DNA from: Phoebastria nigripes
Lineage: Eukaryota > Chordata > Aves > Procellariiformes > Diomedeidae
Length of the DNA stretch: 64,000 nucleotides
Direction of reading: 5' to 3'
NCBI GenBank assembly: GCA_035582835.1
Contig: JAYKAV010000012.1
Location: 282,818-346,817 of the forward strand
The position numbers and the translations under genes are program-made. The notes beneath the pieces are model-generated. The model had not been told where the DNA came from. It was given only the letters and a program-made list of their open reading frames with translations, and did no database searches. Positions 1-14,855 of this stretch are shown piece after piece. Every line of letters begins with the position of its first letter. Position 1 is the first letter of the stretch.

Positions 1-3000
1 GAGCTCTGAAATGGGAGGGGAACGCTCACCATACCGGCCCTGTGGGGCTTCCATAGGATGCCTGGCACTTCTATGCACATCCCATGAGTTCCCATAGTCC
101 TGCTGTCCCCATTTTGCAAAGAAAGAGCAGACCAGGACAACTGAGGCGCTTCCAAGGTCATAAGAGAAGTCCTGAAAGGAGGTTGGGTTAAGCCCAGATA
201 ACTTGAATCAGGTCCAATGAACCATCCTCCTCTGCAGATGAACGATAGAAACTTCCTCCTCTCCTCTACTTTTAGGAGGGACAACATCTTCACCTTATCT
301 ACTGCTACTGTTACTTCATCTTTCTTCAAAGGTGTCTTAACTCAACAGCCACCTCAAGTAAGAGCAACTTTATCGTTGCCACTCAGCAATGCCTTTGCGT
401 GGGCTGACAATGAGCACAGAGGCTCAGTCACACAGCAATGAGCCACTGCACCTCAACACATCCTAACCGCATCAGGGAGGAGGGAGGAAGCAGCCCCAAA
501 ACGATTGGTACTGTGGCAGAGCCATTGAGGAGATGCCACCAAACTCCTGGTGCAAGTTCTCCACAGTCAGTGGTTGTGATCAAAGCTAAGGGGATGCACG
601 AATGCACTCCCAGTTTATAGTTGGGGAAAATTGAAACTAAAAAAGATGCACACTCCTCCTCTTTTGTTGATTGAATTATTGTTTTGGTCTACTCAAGGCA
701 TCTGTGTGCCGCTGTATGTTTTTGCCACCTGACTTCCACGTCCGCTCCACTTGCCATTGCTCAGACAGGCATGCAATTAATCCCATTACAAACTAATGGA
801 TTTACACCGAGATTACATTAAAACGTTGTGAAGCAATGCCTATGACACAATTGCACTTTTCTTGGCAGAATCATTCTGAAAACTGCTGTTTCCACTTCTA
901 TCCCCTGTGAATACAAATATGCTTACTAATGGAAAGGCATTCCCCTGCCTGAGCTTCACATTTGATCTCTGCTGAAGCAGTCCCAAGAGGAAAAATGGAA
1001 ATCTAAGAAGGTTTGAAGTTTATGCGTAATCAGGATTTATGTCTGTGCTACTTTAGACAAGCAAGTTTCCCTTTTTTTTTTTTTTTGTAAGAAAAATATG
1101 GAGCAGTAGTTAAATGTTTCAAGAGGACAGGCAGTGCTGGGATGTAATCTGAGTGTCGACTCACATCCTATGAGCTTAATCTTATGGAGCTCAGGAAGAG
1201 ATTGTGGGACCCAGGACTAAACAGAATTATTTCCATTCCTGTTCTAAACCTAATACCAAGTACTGACCCAGTTTTCAAGAAGAGAGGTTTCTGATTACCT
1301 GACAGGAGCTCATATTTGTACGAAAAGAATAGCAAGAGCACATTTAATCTTTTATGCTACTAGTATGACAGCTGCACTTTCGCACTCTCAGCTTGCTTGA
1401 AGCATGATCAACACAGAGCTAATTTTTATAGATTCAGGATTTCCAGATAGGAATATGCATAAACTGTAGTAGCTGTTTATCTGATTCAAGCACTAATTGT
1501 GTGGGTCCTAGCACGAGTACAACGGGAGAGCAGTGTATTTCACGGTTAATACCAGAGAAGAGACACGCAATGCTTAGTGGATAAAAGGCTTGTAGTCCCA
1601 GCTGGGAAAATAGTTCCATTATCTCCCAGCTGCATAGACCTTCCATACGGCTCCGTTCTGCCTCGATGAACACTGTGGCTTGCTGAGAGCTTGAAACAGT
1701 TCTGCAGAAAATTGTAAAGATCCTGAGACATTTCACTGTTAAGATCTGTAAGTACAGAATTGTGCTGTCTACTGCAATGTAAATAATGCTGGGGGAACTG
1801 CATTTTCTGTGATGTTTTTTTTTTTCCTTCCTTCCTCAGTAATTTTCATTAGCATAAAGGGTAGAGAATGAAGAAAATTCACTGCTTTATTTATGCTATG
1901 TGTCTGTAAATGGCTGATGCTCCAAATGTATACATTCTTGGAAGAGAAAAACGTATATAATGAATTTGTATGCATGTGAGGTCTGAGTCAAACAGAACAG
2001 GAGACTGTGCTAGTAACAGACACCACAGGTATATTATTTGAGTATATCACAGCTCTGTGCTGCAGTAAAATGGACAACACAGAGGATGACAGTGCTAATT
2101 TTGGCACTTTCATATGACTTTCTACAGCATATTAAAAGACGAAGTGGGTAATGAGAGCCTAATCTAATTTCTAGCAGCTGAAGGTGTAAAAGCAATAAAC
2201 ATAAGTCTTCAGGAAAATTTAAGTAAGTCCTAATAAGAAAGTTTTCCCTGTTGTTCATTTTAACGATTTAAAAAAAAACAAAAAAAAACCAAACACAAAC
2301 CAAAACAATATCACAACATATATTGAACTCTGGTTTTTGCATCCAAAGATTTGCAAGAGTTTTAGTTTTGTTGTCGTCATTTATTTACACTGTATGACAC
2401 AGGTTTAAAGGAAATGTAATGCTTTATTAAAAGTTTTGGAAGTCTGTGGTTCCAGAAGCAAACAACTGCTTGACTAGCACTTTATGATAAATCGTATATT
2501 CCCGCAGTGCTTTTTGGGTGCATACTTTGATTTGGGCAGTTGTTGCATTTGTCAAAGGTCTCCAACAGCTTTTGCACAATCAGGCTCAATGCTAACAATT
2601 TCCTGCAGCACTTATGTATCTGAATGATTAAACAAGATACAAACACCCTGCAGCCTATTTAAATAACAGTTAGTTGTCCTTTTGTCAACACTGCAACTAT
2701 TTTCAGATATATATTACAAGTTAAAAATCAGACTATTTACTTCTCTGCAGTAGCATTTCCTCCTCCCCTCCTTTTATTTTCTCCCCCCAAAGAGAGGGGA
2801 ATTGTCAGACTACTCCTTCCACATCCAGCATTTGGAAAGTTCTGCAAGTTCAGAGGAGTTTTTGCATGTGTGCAACTAAACCCTGCAGTGTTTGTAATTC
2901 CGGGCACCACATCACCACAAATAACCCATCTTCATCAGCCTGCTTTTGCTTTGGTGCTCCAGAGGCACTATGTCAGTGTTTCATGTTCCATGAGTCTCTG

Positions 3001-6000
3001 CTTCAGAGGTTTTATGACACTAAAAAGTCCCAAATCAGTACCTATATGAAGTTAGCAACTACCATATATCACTTTTTATTGTGTAAAAAAGAAAAATAAA
3101 ACACACCAATGTATGCAGCTATAGTTTTCAAATGCTGGTGAGGTACTGATTGCCATGTATTAGAAGTGTTACCTTCCATGCTGAGGATAAAATTATAAAT
3201 AATATATAACAACTTAAGTGCTTTAAATCAAGTAGGAGACATGTNTCTCTTCCTTTTCTTCCAGCTTTATGATCAGTATTAAAAAGGTTTGTGGTGCATA
3301 ATAAACTACCCTAAAATTAATTTCTTGCAGCTGAAGCAAATATTTCCATCACAGAACAAGGTGCCAGCATCCCCAAGGGGACTTGAAACACAAAGTTGTG
3401 TGTTTGCGTTATGTGGGCATGAAGCACTATTTGTATTTGAACAGAAAATTTTCATTAGAAGGATGTCTGTCTCTGCCTTGTGAGTATATGAAAATATATC
3501 AGCTCTTCAAAATGGCATTCAAATTTTTCTTTTCCCCCAGAAACTGTATTAGCTGCATGTTACTACAAGACAATATTCCTTTTGTTTAAAGTCGTGACCA
3601 AGTTTATTCCAGAGGATCGCCACAGATTGCCTTCTACTAACCCCTGCCCAGAGGTCAGCTAGATGCTGCTCACCTTCCTGGCACGGGGCTTGCTCAGGGA
3701 CACCGAGACACAAAAACCACCTTAATTCTGCCCTGCTTCCCCGCAGCCTCCCACCCTGCCCCTGGGTGCAGCCAAGCCCTTCAGACCTGCTGCGGAGGAG
3801 CAGACTTACAGGGAACGCTTTTACAGAGGATCAACAGCAGAAAGTCTGGCTCAAAAAGTCCTTTATTCCTTCTTACCAAAGGCTGCACTCAAAGTTGACT
3901 ATAACTAGGTACATAGGCAAATTTATAGCCTAGTCTTCCAGGTAAGAGGCAATCTCTTTTTGAGAAGTGAAGACGCAAAGAACTTCAGGCACAGTTTTGC
4001 AACCACAACTACCGGTGCTGGCAGTTATCATCTCTGGGACACCAAAAAACCTACTTTGCAGGAACACACCAGTATTTAGATGATTAGGTGACCTTATTTC
4101 CATTCATGAACTAGCAGACTTCTGCAAATCTTTCTTATTTACACAAAGTCTTTCTACAAGCGCAGAATATGCAAGAAAAAACACCACACCATTAAAAAGA
4201 GAACCAAGTATCTTTGAGTAGCTTAATCATAGAAAATAAAAATAACCCCTAGCAAAATAGATCAGGACATTGTACTTACAGTTCTCCTTCTTGCTGAGAA
4301 AACAACCACACACAGCTAGTGTGAGACAAAGCACCAGAGACATGGAAGACCCTACCTTAATGCTAGGAGGCTGCTAAACAGATCAGGCCAGCAGAGAGTA
4401 AAGCACTAGCAAGATGTTTTTGCACAAAAACAAACATGGGAACTTGCACACATCAGTTTCAAAGGTTTTAGGATCTCCAAACTGAGGTAGAGAGGAAAAA
4501 CCTGAGTTTTGCCATACCTTTCTGCTCTCAGCTCCATCTCCTCTCCCCCAAGAAGCTCCTGGTGGGCTTCCTGCCCAGCTGCAGCACCTCCAGCCACGGC
4601 TCTGCCTGGTGAGCCAGGTGCAGCTGGTCAGCACTTTCTTCTGCTTTTATTCTTCAGGACAAAAGGTGTTTCCACCCATTTGTTCGGGGACTGTAAAGTT
4701 AATTGTCCCATCTTAGGAAAAGAGATAATTACAGACTCTTAACAGCTCACTCCATTTTTAGTAATTTGCCTTACAAAACTGTTTTTTTGATGTTTTTTTC
4801 AGTAGGAAATGTTTTACTAAGGTTTTACTAGCTCTGTGACTTCACTGCCGAGTTAACTCAGGTAACTCACCTCTGCCCAAGCCTAAAGCGAGGGTGTCCC
4901 TATACCAGACTCTTGCCTGTAGTTACTGTTGTCTCTGTGTACTGACACTCGCCCACGTGAGTTTTGTGCCATAGCTGGATACTGAAATCTTCTAGGATTC
5001 ATTCCCAGGCAATCTGATCAGCTTCAGAATGTGGGAAGGTCACAGCAGGAGAAATACCCGTCTTAAAATGATCTCGTCTGAGCTCTCCCGGTCGAGTGGG
5101 CAGCTTCCAGCCTGACTCGCTCCACACTTTCCTCCTTCCTCACCAAGATGCAGAGGCCTTTGCTCGCAACACCTCTAAACCAGACAGAGGTTTGCATGTG
5201 TGCAAGGTCCAAAAGGTAATGGGATAGGACCTGCCTTGAGTCACCTGAGAAGGGAAAAGGACAAAACAGTGAATCACTGGCACACACAGAAAGGAATAAC
5301 TCTCCTACTTGTACATGATTGGATTTTCATGAGTACAGCAGTCTCCATGCTCTGTTTGAGGACAGGAGACAGATGATGTCTCTTCTGTATTGCTAGCAGC
5401 AGCTGTGCAACATTTAATCAGGTTACATGTTATTGGCATATTTCCTGGTTTGCCTTTTTTTTTTCCCTTTCTTTTTTTTTTTGGTCCTCAGTGACTCACT
5501 ATTACAAACCTCCTATGTTATTATCCCTTGGGATGATGCTATGATTTGGTCAACCTGTTTTCAGAACAGCGATGGAGCACGGCTCTATCCACACTAAGGA
5601 TGTTCTCTAGCCGTACCACCGTGCTTACCGCAGCTGGGCTCTGCGGGCTGCGGGCAGGAGCCCTGCGGTACGGCTGCCACCGCTTGTGTTCACCCTCTGG
5701 TCAGCACCCAAAGGGGTCTGGGGATGGGCTTTGCCATGATCTCAGGCCCTTTTGGAGCTCAGTGCAGGAGGGAGCGATGGGGATTGACTGACGGTCAGTG
5801 TGAGTAAGTATCCAGGTAGCCATACAATCATAATCACAGAATACCATGTAGGGCTTTTTCGGGGGGGTCTTTGTATTTTGGGTTTCCTGCAAGAGGAAAA
5901 ACTCCACAGCATACAGTGCTCAGGAGAGCAACTGAGAGAGAGGGATGGGGAGGAGGGAGTGGGAGAGAAGAGTAATTTCCCTCACTTAGACCCTCTAATA

Positions 6001-9000
6001 TGTTTCTAGCCTATAAAGACACGAAGAAATGGATAAAGATGGTCAGAAAGGCAGTTTGTTTTATTAAAATTCTTGACAGCATCTGCTGTAATGCTCTTGT
6101 TAAAAGAGATGGAAAACAGCAGAAAGATGAGAGAAACAGTGTTATGTCCTTGCTCTTTACACAACATAATAATATGGGAACTAATATAACTGGCTTCCAG
6201 ATAACTGCTTCTATTAGCATATACAAACACGAGTGATCCAGCCACCCAGGTATGCAATAACCTTCTCCGGGCTCTGATCACCAGAGGCCTCTCAAACAAA
6301 TAAAAAAGATGTTACCTAATTTTTCTAAACTAAGTACTCACTTTTCTTCAGGACACCCTGATGTGATTACCNATAGGATCCATTTTACATATAAGACCCC
6401 TCAGAAAAAAATATGAGAACTGTTTCATATTTGGTAATGAATATAGCTCTCCCGTGGCCATAACCAAAGCATGAGGATCCCAAGTCCCTATCTACGGTGA
6501 TGCCTGCAAGGAATCTCTTATTAAACTTGTGCCATGGGGGAAGGCTCGCTGGAAAACAAGGATCCGCTGCTATCGAAAGTGGTGTAATTTTATTCATTTC
6601 CATTCCGGTGTGGAAGGGGCTGAAGTAGCCTGTCTCAGAGGAGCTGGTGGTCTGGGAGTCAGGGCTGTCATCTCACGTCTGCACAATTTTGATGTGCAAA
6701 AAAAAAAATTCAGTGGTTAATTTGCTGATCTGGATCGGGTAGATTACCCACTGCTGTTCNGGTTGAACCTTTCTCATGAGGGTTTTTCTAGGGTCAAAAC
6801 GATCAAAACCTGGGGTAGGTCTGCCCACAGTAGCCAGCAGTCTGGGATTAGGACACTCTCCAGGGGTACAGGATATCACTATTTAGGTAGAGCAGAAATT
6901 TCATCGCTGCTCGTAACCTTGTGCCTTAAACTCCTGGCTATTCTGGAACCTCACTCCAGCAGTTTTCCCATATATTTGAGAAATCTTCCCACAAAAAATT
7001 TTGTCAGAGCTGGTGTACTTCTGAAGAGGTTGGGCTTTGATGAAACGGCATCTTGCTGAGTACTGAGCGTGAGAGCTGTTGCTATCACACTGCACTATGG
7101 ACCGCGTGCGTTCATCTTTTCACAGCACTCAAACCCCACTGCTAATAGACTTGGGAAGAGGAAGATTTTAGAGGTTTTTAGAAGATTAATGAGGAAAATG
7201 CTCTCTATTCTGGGCAAAGGACATGCTAGGCTGGGTTGTCAGCAAGTGTGAGAAGACAACTACCTTTCACCAGCACTTTTTTTTCTTCACATCCCTGTGA
7301 TTAACACTGGGAATAGAGAAGCTGTTTGGGCTGAAGCTCTGCACCAAAGTAGGAACAGTCAAATGACTGTAGGAACAGTCAAACGAATGAAATTTCAGAT
7401 ATTTAGTGATTATTTCCCCTTCAAACACATCTTTTGCTTTTGTGCATTTTAGGCTTCATCCTGTCCCACTGCCTTGTCTGTTGTGAGGTCAGTCCACCAA
7501 AAATAGGTCTGGCTTGACCACAAAACATTTGTCACTGTTTGTGAAACCCTGGTGCACCGTATACTTTACCAGTTCGAATCCATTTCTCCAAGACATTTCC
7601 TCTCAAGTAGTGCATACACTGAGTTTGGCGTACACAGCATACATGTGGTACCTTTGGTGAGAGAAATGGGGATTAAAAGCACTGAAGTTTCTGCAACTTC
7701 ATCTCTTCAAGCAGTTTCTGATAATCCTACCATGAAATTACAAAAACAGCAGGACCAGTGCAAACCTCACTATAAACTGTGCTTCCTCCGTTTGTAAAGG
7801 AATCCAGATAAAATGTAGATTTTTATCACCTAAATTAGACAGCTGTGCCACATGGACTATCCAGCATCCTGCATGGACTCAGTTTCCCACCCCCCAGCTG
7901 AAAACTCTCAGTCGTCTTGGTAGACAGAATTTGGGCTTGTCTGCAGTGCCCTGCTCCTGCCTTTCCCAGTGTCTTACAGCTTCCAGGGAGTCTGTCCTTG
8001 AGCCAAGTAAAGAAAACCAAGCATCTTATTTGCACTGTGGGACTGTTCTCCGCAGAGAAAGCACACGCAGACTTTGGAGAGCCACGCTGTGCATCCAGGC
8101 TGATCGCCAGTGCNGTTGCTGATCATCCTTCGTGCCTCGGTTGCACTTCCCTGGCATGTCTGGTAGCAGCCACTACTACAACAACTATTTCTGATGCTTG
8201 CTTTAGAGTCGGATAAGCCCTGGATGGTGACTGCTGTGTACTGCGTTGTTTTGAATATCGTATTGTAGCTGGTCCCTGGTACTGCAGCATTTAAGCTCTC
8301 CTCAAACTGATGATGTTCTGTTAATTTCCTTAATTCAGGCACTTAGCCCAAAATGGTTTCGTTTTTCTTAGGTTGATAATAGCAGGGAAGCTCTGCAATC
8401 ACCGGCAGATGTAGGCGCTGGGGAAATTTCTCTCCCAGAAATTGTTTTGTCTGCTGGTATAACAAGAGCGCTTAGGCTGCACAGCAGGTTAGAGGTTTTA
8501 CCCCTATTATACTCACTTAAACTGCCACCTTTTTCTCAGCACTGACATCATTAGCTATGACACATTGCTGAAGCCTCTCCGCAGAGGTGACCCAGTCCTT
8601 TCCGGAGCTATCATACAAAGCTAAAAGCCATATATATTTTTAACCTTCTCCTTTCCAGTATTACTCGCTCTGAAGCCACTGGAGGTCCAGGTCTAATTTC
8701 ACTGCCTTAAACCCCCTCTGGTCCCTCTATTCCACTGAATCCATGAGTTAGGTCTGTATTTTCAGTCCTGGCACACTTTTCCCACCCAACGATCCATACT
8801 AAATAACAATATTTACTAACTATATATCTGTGTAACGCCCGGCCAGCTGCACAGCCATCTGTTTGGTGAGGGCATGGCCACAGAGGAAAGACTTGTCAGA
8901 GGGATCCTCTTCTGCTTACAAGGAAAATCTTCATTTCCTACACAGTTGAAATAGGAACAGTTATTCATGCATTTCTTTGCAAAAAGCTTACATAAAAAGT

Positions 9001-9173
9001 AAACAAAACAAAAAGAAAAGACTTATTCTTCAAGGAGAGAATTCTTGTAGGACTAAATGTCCTATAAATATTTGTTGTTATTGCTGTTTAAGTACCAAGC
9101 AGCTCTGACAGGATCAGGTCAGGCTGGTACCTGTGCAAACATTCCCCACGAAACACCCCTGTCCCAGGCAGGA
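1..9173. other. Upstream non-coding DNA, no gene seen
   Basis: No exon, RNA gene or intact transposon is recognisable here. There are T-rich tracts (1072-1086 and 5453-5482), an A-rich tract (about 2268-2305) and a moderately CpG-containing patch (about 5570-5690) without promoter motifs that I trust. A 15-base word is repeated with a 20-base period at 7349-7383. The stretch lies upstream of CNTN6 and may be intergenic or part of a 5' UTR intron. Confidence 0.5.
7349..7383. repeat. Short direct duplication, 20-base period
   Basis: The word gtaggaacagtcaaa occurs at 7349-7363 and again at 7369-7383, separated by tgact. It looks like a small local duplication, probably from replication slippage. 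Confidence 0.8.
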
Positions 9174-9221
9174 GGTATGGTATGGTATGGTATGGTATGG
9201 TATGGTATGGTATGGTATGGT
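9174..9221. repeat. (GGTAT)n microsatellite
   Basis: This is a pure pentanucleotide array of about nine and a half units with no visible interruptions. Because five is not a multiple of three and the unit carries no stop in several frames, it keeps short frames open on both strands (a run of Met-Val-Trp-Tyr-Gly on +). Those frames are artefacts of the array. Pure arrays of this length are usually length-variable between individuals. Confidence 0.97.
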
Positions 9222-12200
9222 GAGAAAGGGAGGTACGGTGAGATAGTCACCTTGCTCAGGTGTGGCCGCCTGAAAAGCAGATAACAGAGCTGTGACTGAG
9301 TTCATAGCGTATCCTCAGCGTACCCTTGCTTTCCACTGCTCAGCGAAGGCTCCTGGCTCTGGCAGCCTCAGCTGTCACATAAGCCTTTCTTTTCCATGTT
9401 CGCTGGGGCACAGCTGAGCAGAGGGCTATAAGTTTATTGCAGGGTTTGGCCACTTTTCCATATGTGTTTCTGTCTGTTAATAGGATCGTTCACCCCCTGT
9501 GCTGCCGCCATGCCCCAAACACCAGTCTGTGCTGCGGGGATCGTCCTTGCCACAGCGGCAGGGATGCTTCGTGCCTCACTGCTGCACCATCTCCATCGTC
9601 TCCATCTGAGACATCACCGTGGCTTTTAGTAGCCGCCTGCAGCAAAGGAGAATCCTGGCTTATGAACCCGTGCACGATTGCTGCACTTCCAGCCAGGAAT
9701 AAACTGCTCTTAACCTAAATACTCCTCTGAGGACACTGAGCTTGGGGGAAGAAACACAACTGTGCTGTATCTAGTGCGAGCAGGAATAATTGAGCCTAGT
9801 ATGTACTGGATAACTCTGGGAAGACATTGGGAAAGCAGTTGGAAAGAGGAGGGGGAAGGAAGAACAGCAGTGAACACAGTTAAACAATAATGGCCACTTT
9901 ATATTGTAGTAAATGCAATGTTTTCAAATAAAACATATACTACTGCAGCTATGAAGACTGTAAAGGCATCCAAAGCAAAAGGTTTGTCCAAAGGCAGGCC
10001 GTAGCCTAATATCTCAAGGAAAATGAAAACTCCAGCATGTTAAATTCCACCCTTCCATAGCGGGGGTGAGCAGGGTGTGGGTGAGGGCTGTGGTGGGTGC
10101 TGGGGCCACCACAGTGGGTGCTCCCCATGACCCCTCCTGCCGGGTCAGGCTGGGTGCTACGGAGCAGCAGCACCTACAGAAAACACCGAATAATTTATAT
10201 GACAAATTAAAGAGTGATAAAAATGATAGAACAAAGTAAAGTGGGCAAAGCTCAATAGTGCAATAAGCAGCATTGGGGGTACATTTTAAGCATTCAAATC
10301 TGGCATAAAATGGGTGCACTGTGAGCTGATGTAGAGTCCACTGTTAAATTTGTAGGAAAAATATTTTGCATGTTAATACAAAATGCTCACTTAGGTGACC
10401 CAGGATCTACCACTAAATCTTAAAGAATATTTGATAACTAGAGACTTCAGGGAAGGCTATTGGTATTTTGGGATGCTCTGAGGAAGGCTATGGGGAGTGC
10501 TATTTGGTATTATTCTGTACTTGAGGTATTTCAGCATTAATTGTACAGCTTTACTGAGAGATTACTAGTTTTAAAGTTAGTCTTATTGTAGGTGTTGAAT
10601 AATGGATGATATTAAACTTTGGGTTAGGGATTCAGAGGATTGATTTGGAAGACATAGGCAAGAGATACCCAAAATCACAATTCTGTCAAAAAATGGTAGA
10701 ATAAAAGTTAGGTATGAAGTGTAAGAACTGACAAAAAGCACCTTACTCACTGATTCAGGTAAAATATAAATGACTAACCATGTCACGATTTTACCTCTTT
10801 GGCTGGCTGACTTTCTCAGCAAGATTGATTCGAAATCCATCTAAGCCCTGAAAGGAATTAGCAGGAAACCGCTTTGTTTGACAATGCTGAGGGGGTCGTT
10901 CGAGCAGCCAGAGCAACCAGCAGCAATACCCAAAAATAAAGCCCAAGCCCTGACTAACCAGGGGGCCCTGTTAAGTGCAGTGAAGTATGAGAAAGTCATC
11001 CAAACCTCTCACTCATACCCACAGACACAAAAGAAGTGTTTTGGGAGGAAAAAAAAGCCAAGTTAGAAATTGATTGTGAGATACTCTAAAGCTGAATCAC
11101 AAAGGTATCAGTCACTGGTGATTTTCTAGACTGTCCTGCAGAAGGTTATATCATAAAATACTGCAAACTTTTTTGTTTGTAAACAGGGCAAAATCAAACA
11201 TGAAAGTGCTATATACCATGAATGCCTGGGTGATGTCTGTGACCTTTGAACGAGTTAAAAGTAGTAAGGAAATGTAAGTACAAGTGCCACGGACATAAAA
11301 CCAGGTGAGATCCTTATTATTAACTTTCCTTATGGGAGTTCACATTTCAAAAACGTATTGGCCAAATCACGAGCTTGAAAATAGAAAATNTATTAAGAAA
11401 ATACATCAGGACAAGCACAATTTTAATAAAACCCTGTGAATAATCTCAATTCCAGATGTTTTTCCTGTGTGGGGGGATGCCCTAGAAAACGACCCGCAGC
11501 CAGGGCTGGGGGGGGGGAAGGGGCTCCTCGAGGCTGTGCCCTTCCCACCACCTCTCCTCTCCTTGGGGAGGCGAAAGCTCCTCTGCGTGGACTATAAATG
11601 TAGGGCTTGTTTCCGCTGTAAGAAGTGGCCAATTTCCTTCCTAGAACTGACCCCCTCACCAGCAGCGTATGGGATTTCTTTCTTAACCAAGTGGTTAAAG
11701 CCGGTATTTCAACTGAATGTGGGATGGGGTGTTAAGGGCAGAGTTATAAAAGGCGTTCAGAGGACAGCAGGAGTTTAACCCAAATCCCTGTGGGCTGATT
11801 AGGGCAGTAGCATCGTGTGAGACCATCCTGGGGCCATCTCTTGCAACTTTTTGTTGACTGTCCCTTGCCAGCGTAGGAAGCCTTAGCAGCGTTGGGTATA
11901 GCAGTTGAAGGAGTAGCCAAAATTTACACCGTCACGGGAAAAACAGCCATGACACTCACGTCAAATGGCCTAGAAACTTGAATGTGCCAGACTACAAGCG
12001 ATCTGAGAGCTGCCCTGAGCAAGGCCACATAGCGTGTCCTGCCTGAAATCCTCATGCATTTATGCAGAATGAGGGTATTTTTCAGTCTCTTATGCCTGGT
12101 CAACAACCATGGCCTTAAATATATTTGTAACTTTATTTCTGATTATTTTTATACATATTTTAGTGGTCCCTTTTTTTGCATTAAGCTTAACGGCTGTATA

Positions 12201-14855
12201 TACTATTACAAATGCATTGTTACCTGTCAGACCATTTATACCATCTCATTTATTCTGAACAATATAGCAGCCTATGCTATAATTCATCAGAATCAGACAC
12301 TGATTATTGAAGTGGGTAATTGCACAGGCTGTGGCCTGGTGATCAACCCTGGGCAAGGCGTAGTCCAACAGACAGGATCAAATACAATGAATGTGATTGC
12401 AGTGAAGGTGTTTGCCGTTGATAGGTTGCATTCTGCCACACAACGTAAATCACNGGAATACGGCTTGTAAAATATCGGTGCCGTAGTCTTATCTGCCAAC
12501 AGGTGTGTAAAATAATACTGGTCCAAATGCACAGCCACTATTGCCCTCTTCTGGACAGAATAATACTAATTAATACCAGTAATAACAGACTTGTTTGTGC
12601 CTCACCTCCCTGCTTTAAGGACCAGTAGTTTTTATTGCATGTCTCTGTAAAGAATATGTACAACTTCAGTCCTTCTGCTTTATGTATATAAAGTCCTTCT
12701 ACTTTCAAGATACAGACATCTCTCAAAATTCAGCCAAATACAAAACATTACTATGAATCCAATCAATGGCCTTTCTCTGGACAAAGCCTTCCTGCCATGT
12801 AGTTTTTCACNCATATTTTCCTGATTAAAAAAAANCCAAACAAACCCAAAAAACCCCACGATACCACTAGCTAGGCTTGTAAATATCTCTATAGATCAGG
12901 GGGAAGCACAGAAAAAGACCAGTCCTTGAATAGGTCATTTTGGAAGATATGTCATGAAACTAGTATAACTTCTGAGAGATTGATATAATTCCTATAACAT
13001 GAGGTTTTATACAGGGGCTGGGAAAGTCACCGGGTAACATCTCAGCATCCCTGCCAGTTTTATTTCTGATGTTGCAATGATATATCTTGCATTTTTTGTC
13101 TGTAGCTTTCACTCTGTAACTGTATGTCTAATTGCTGTCCAAGTCTAGGGTACCAGTTGTTGGCCACCATCGGAAATAGTATATTGGCCTTGGTGAAACA
13201 CAGTCTGCATCCATAAGAAAAATAGCTGTGTTTCCACAAGTCCGTGAGGTAAAAATCATAACCTCCGTGTTCCTTCTTGGTTCCCATTGAGCACTGAAAG
13301 TTATTTGGTTTAAAGTGCTGTCTCTTTGATATCCCCTCCTGTGGACTCTGNAGCATAAACGGTCAAGTGAAGATGGCTTTGCAGCCTAACCGTGATTAGC
13401 ATTGACTTTCTCTCCCACAAAACTCTGCATTTCAGAAAGCAGATGATTGTGCAAAACAAACAGCGCAAACTCTTGATTTTTCACCCACAGTTCCAGGCAG
13501 TGCTATCACTCATACAAACAGTAAACCGCTAACATCTCACAGTGGGAATGTGGCAACAGAGGAGCTTTACAGAATCGTCTTGCAATTACAGCCCAGTGTC
13601 AGAAGCTGTTTCTTGGCTTTGTGGTGAACCTCAGTGCTAAGCTCCTCGCTGGAGCTGATTTGCAAGGTTTTCTCAGTCGTGTGCAGGGAAGAGACAAGGT
13701 GAACTTTAGGCTATTTCCAGGAATTTGATTGCATTGTTCCGAGACGTTTCTGGTGGCTACACTTTTAAAGAAACTGTAATGGAGATTTCTGTTTTCCTTT
13801 TATTTCAGTGTTTTGGAGAAACAGTAATGCTTTGCTTTTGGGTAAAATTCAAATCAATGCAAACCTCATAAGCCAATAAAATTTTATAGATTGTTATCCA
13901 ATATGTAATTTGTTACACAATATCTATGTGGTTTCTGTTTATTGAGACATAAAGACTTTACTTTTCTTAAGGTAGATTTTATGTGAGAAGGGCATAGGAA
14001 GGAATAACCTTTCATACCTATTGTGCCATAAACTAAATTACCCTTAACCTAAATCATTTATCATGTAGTGGCAGCCTAATGAGACCAAAATAAACAGAAA
14101 CAAACTGCCTGAAATTTTCTTCAAGGGACAAGTTTTATTTATATCAGCACAGTCTTTTGCTTGTAGCTTCACGGGTTGGCCGCATGGATTTTACAGTGGG
14201 TAACATCAGATGCTCTGAGCAATAACTGAGGAAAACTTATAAGGCTATAAAGCTTGTGAAAGGGACTTCTTCACCCTTGAACCACATATCACAGGATGTG
14301 AGTGTAGGAGAGACATTATAGGATAGTTGCATACTTTATGTTTATTTTCTGGTAGTAACTTTCTGCTGGATGCAACTAACACAAGCAAGGGAAGGAAGCC
14401 TTCATTTCTCCAGCACATCTGAACAGCAGCCTGAGGGGTACTCAAATACAGATCATCAGGGCTTTTGTGATTTGGATCAAGAGGGTTGGAAAACCTTTCA
14501 GAAAGAATGATACCTACCATACTTGTGAAATACACTGTAATGTGTTGTGCTTACTATTAAGATTTCTTTTTCTAATATAACATTTCTCTTTGCAATATAC
14601 ATTGGCCTGTACACAGCATTATTTTTGCCAGTGTCGTTTCAAAGAAAAGGAGCAATACTTTGGAGTAAATGCAACTTTTTTTTCTTTTTTTTCTTTTTTG
14701 CGCCAGACACACATGCATAAAAGAAGCTTTTACTCAGTAGGTCCTGCTTGAAGTATGAGTGCACTGACCTACAGATACACACAGAGAGTATAAGCCTATT
14801 TACTGCAACATGTGACTGTATCATAAGCTAAGTGAAGATCCAAATCTTTAGAAAG
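9222..14855. other. Upstream non-coding DNA, no gene seen
   Basis: Two GC-richer patches (about 10060-10170 and 11470-11600) lie in otherwise AT-rich sequence. A TATA-like box sits at 11745-11753 and an A/C-rich simple tract at about 12824-12858. The 138-codon frame at 12054-12470 has no recognisable domain. No splice-bounded exon could be supported. Confidence 0.45.

Noticed and set aside
9057..9305. Open frames across the GGTAT array
   Set aside because: They exist only because the pentanucleotide unit lacks stops in these frames.
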